The notes under the pieces were generated by a model. That model made no database searches. It was not told where the DNA came from and worked only from the letters and a program-made list of their open reading frames with translations. Made by a program: the position numbers and the translations under genes. DNA of 64,000 nucleotides, from the NCBI GenBank assembly GCA_947176235.1, contig CAMWPM010000003.1:1-64000 (forward strand), written 5' to 3'. Positions within the stretch are counted from its first letter, which is position 1; each line of letters opens with the position of its first letter. The DNA is from an uncultured Bacteroidales bacterium. GTDB taxonomy: Bacteria > Bacteroidota > Bacteroidia > Bacteroidales > Muribaculaceae. Below are positions 62,902-64,000 of this stretch, piece after piece.

Positions 62902-63729
62902 ATGAATTTTGTCCGCACTTTCGCCGTGTTCGTCCTTGCATCGGTGGCTCTCGGTATGTCGGCGTACGAACCCGCCGACTCTGTCCCGGGTAACACGTAT
63001 GTGACTGTCAGCACTAATGTCGGCGACTTCACACTCATGCTCTATGACGACACCCCTCTCCACCGCGACAACTTTATCCGACTATGCCAGGACGGCACTT
63101 ATGATGGCGTCCTTTTCCACCGCGTCATCAAGGATTTCCTGATCCAGGGAGGTGACCCGAACAGCCGTGAGCGTATTCCCGGCAAACCCTATGGCGACGG
63201 TGACGGCGGTTTCTGTGTCTACTCCGAGATCCTCCCGCACCATTTCTGCAAGCGAGGTGCTCTTATCGACGCCAAACTTGGTGACGACGTAAATCCCACC
63301 CGCATGTCGGCAGGCACACAGTTCTGCGTCGTGCAGGGCAGCGTGTTATCGGATGAAGAACTTGACGCTGTTGAGCGCCGTCTGAACGAGTGGCAGAAAA
63401 ACTATCTCTACCATCTCGCTCGCTACGAACTTATGCTTGAGGATCCATCTCTTTCCACTGTCGAAAACGGCAATCTTCTGAATGCCAAGGCGCGTGAGAG
63501 AGCTTTGTGGCAGAGCATGGATCAGGGTCCGGTAGTCATATCCCCCGAGCATCGGGAAGTGTACAGGACTATCGGAGGAACCCCTCATCTCGATGGATCT
63601 GTGACAGTATTCGGCGAACTCGTTGATGGTCAGGACATCGTGGAGAAGATCACACTAATGGAGACTGACGAAATGGACCGACCTCTCTCCGATGTAATAA
63701 TTCTGTCCACATCAGTCTCCCGCCGTTAA
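62902..63729 (+). CDS. Secreted cyclophilin-type peptidyl-prolyl isomerase
   Basis: A 275-residue protein with a signal peptide (ending GMSAY). The cyclophilin fold is clear: VTVSTNVGDFTLMLYDDTPLH, DNFIRLCQDGTYDGVLFHRVIKDFLIQGGDP, AGTQFCVVQG. Around residues 150-220 a helical insertion (ERRLNEWQKNYLYHLARYEL and following) interrupts the fold before the last strands (SVTVFGELVDGQDIVEKIT). Such insertions are common in Bacteroidetes periplasmic isomerases. The catalytic Arg (FHRV) and GTQF are present. It should assist folding of exported proteins at Xaa-Pro bonds. Confidence 0.93.
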   Translation: MNFVRTFAVFVLASVALGMSAYEPADSVPGNTYVTVSTNVGDFTLMLYDDTPLHRDNFIRLCQDGTYDGVLFHRVIKDFLIQGGDPNSRERIPGKPYGDGDGGFCVYSEILPHHFCKRGALIDAKLGDDVNPTRMSAGTQFCVVQGSVLSDEELDAVERRLNEWQKNYLYHLARYELMLEDPSLSTVENGNLLNAKARERALWQSMDQGPVVISPEHREVYRTIGGTPHLDGSVTVFGELVDGQDIVEKITLMETDEMDRPLSDVIILSTSVSRR

Positions 63730-63753
63730 CTCGTCAACCATTGCAACCGTACT

Positions 63754-64000
63754 TTAGTTATTCCGAAAATATTTGAGCCACGAATACAGTTTCCGGTTTT
63801 TCAGATAGCTAAGGTCATGGCCATTTCTGTAGGCTTCGCGCTCAAATGATATGTTGTAGTACGCCTTCTTTCCGTTGCCATACATCACAAGTCTCACCAT
63901 CCACTCGATGATATAGAGGATGTAAAAGGGTACAAACAGGAGTTCACGCTGTTGTGCAGTGTGAATCCGTTCATGGTTCACCACATAGCGGTCAATCCAG
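63754..64000 (-). CDS. Small membrane protein with an HExxH motif, partial at the right edge
   Basis: The minus-strand frame runs off the window, so the N-terminal part is missing. It contains VVNHERIHTAQQRELL, an HExxH zinc-site pattern (HERIH), then a hydrophobic helix (FVPFYILYIIEWMVRLVMY), NISFEREAYRNGHDLSYL, and a C terminus ending KYFRNN. This pattern occurs in small conserved proteins of Bacteroidetes that look like M48/M56-type mini-peptidases. No activity is established to my knowledge. It faces the cyclophilin gene (convergent). Confidence 0.65.
   Translation of the reverse strand, partial: WIDRYVVNHERIHTAQQRELLFVPFYILYIIEWMVRLVMYGNGKKAYYNISFEREAYRNGHDLSYLKNRKLYSWLKYFRNN

Overview
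The window is chromosomal DNA from a Bacteroidales bacterium. A gut Muribaculaceae-type organism (Duncaniella/Muribaculum relatives) is my best guess. The evidence is a SusC/SusD pair, a hybrid two-component regulator of the Bacteroidetes type, fimbrillin/Mfa2-like lipoproteins, DUF3575, DUF4831 and DUF4861 families, and many promoters carrying the Bacteroidetes -7 element TAnnTTTG. The family-level call is inference. There are no transposases, phage genes, rRNA genes or CRISPR arrays.

Layout. 1-2,100: end of a membrane protein with a heavy-metal domain, tRNA-Ser(GGA) with a duplicated 3' end downstream, a MntA/HepT-type toxin-antitoxin pair, and a small Ala/Lys-rich lipoprotein. 2,300-31,970: a large polysaccharide utilisation locus (PUL). 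Its minus-strand arm is one apparent operon: heparinase-II-type lyase, DUF3575, Mfa2-like, fimbrillin-like, second lyase, SusC, SusD. Next come an anaerobic sulfatase maturase, a GH88 unsaturated glucuronyl hydrolase with a small secreted protein, and the HTCS regulator. A divergent plus-strand operon holds a Ser-type sulfatase, KduD, DUF4861, an orphan galactitol-type PTS EIIC, a PfkB/KDG kinase, KduI with a signal peptide, and a GltD/NfnB-like flavoprotein. 32,050-37,170: a separate minus-strand arabinose-release operon (GH127/146 plus two near-duplicate GH43-CBM6 enzymes). 37,480-51,980: housekeeping genes (TPR protein, gyrA, ClpC-like, htpG, proS, a GtrB/DPM1-like glycosyltransferase, NAD(P)HX repair enzyme, DUF4831). 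52,100-57,715: an exopolysaccharide export operon (WecA-like, Wza-like, Wzz-like) ending in nagB. 58,100-64,000: a hemerythrin-LuxR fusion regulator, two YbjN-like proteins (one a cytosolic trypsin-like protease), a YpfJ-type metallopeptidase, a secreted cyclophilin, and the end of a small HExxH membrane protein.

How the PUL parts fit together. The lyases would cut a uronic-acid polymer by beta-elimination, and the sulfatase (activated by the maturase) would remove sulfate. GH88 would release the unsaturated uronate (DKI). KduI would isomerise DKI to DKII, apparently in the periplasm, and the orphan EIIC could import it. KduD and the kinase would take it to KDPG. No KDPG aldolase is in the window. 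The substrate is probably a sulfated glycosaminoglycan-like uronan, but this is not proven by sequence.

The most unusual items are the exported KduI with an orphan PTS EIIC, the fimbrillin-type genes embedded in the PUL operon, the hemerythrin-LuxR fusion with a complete di-iron ligand set, a perfect sigma-54 promoter motif before the ClpC-like gene, and a tandem repeat that builds the start region of a small secreted protein.
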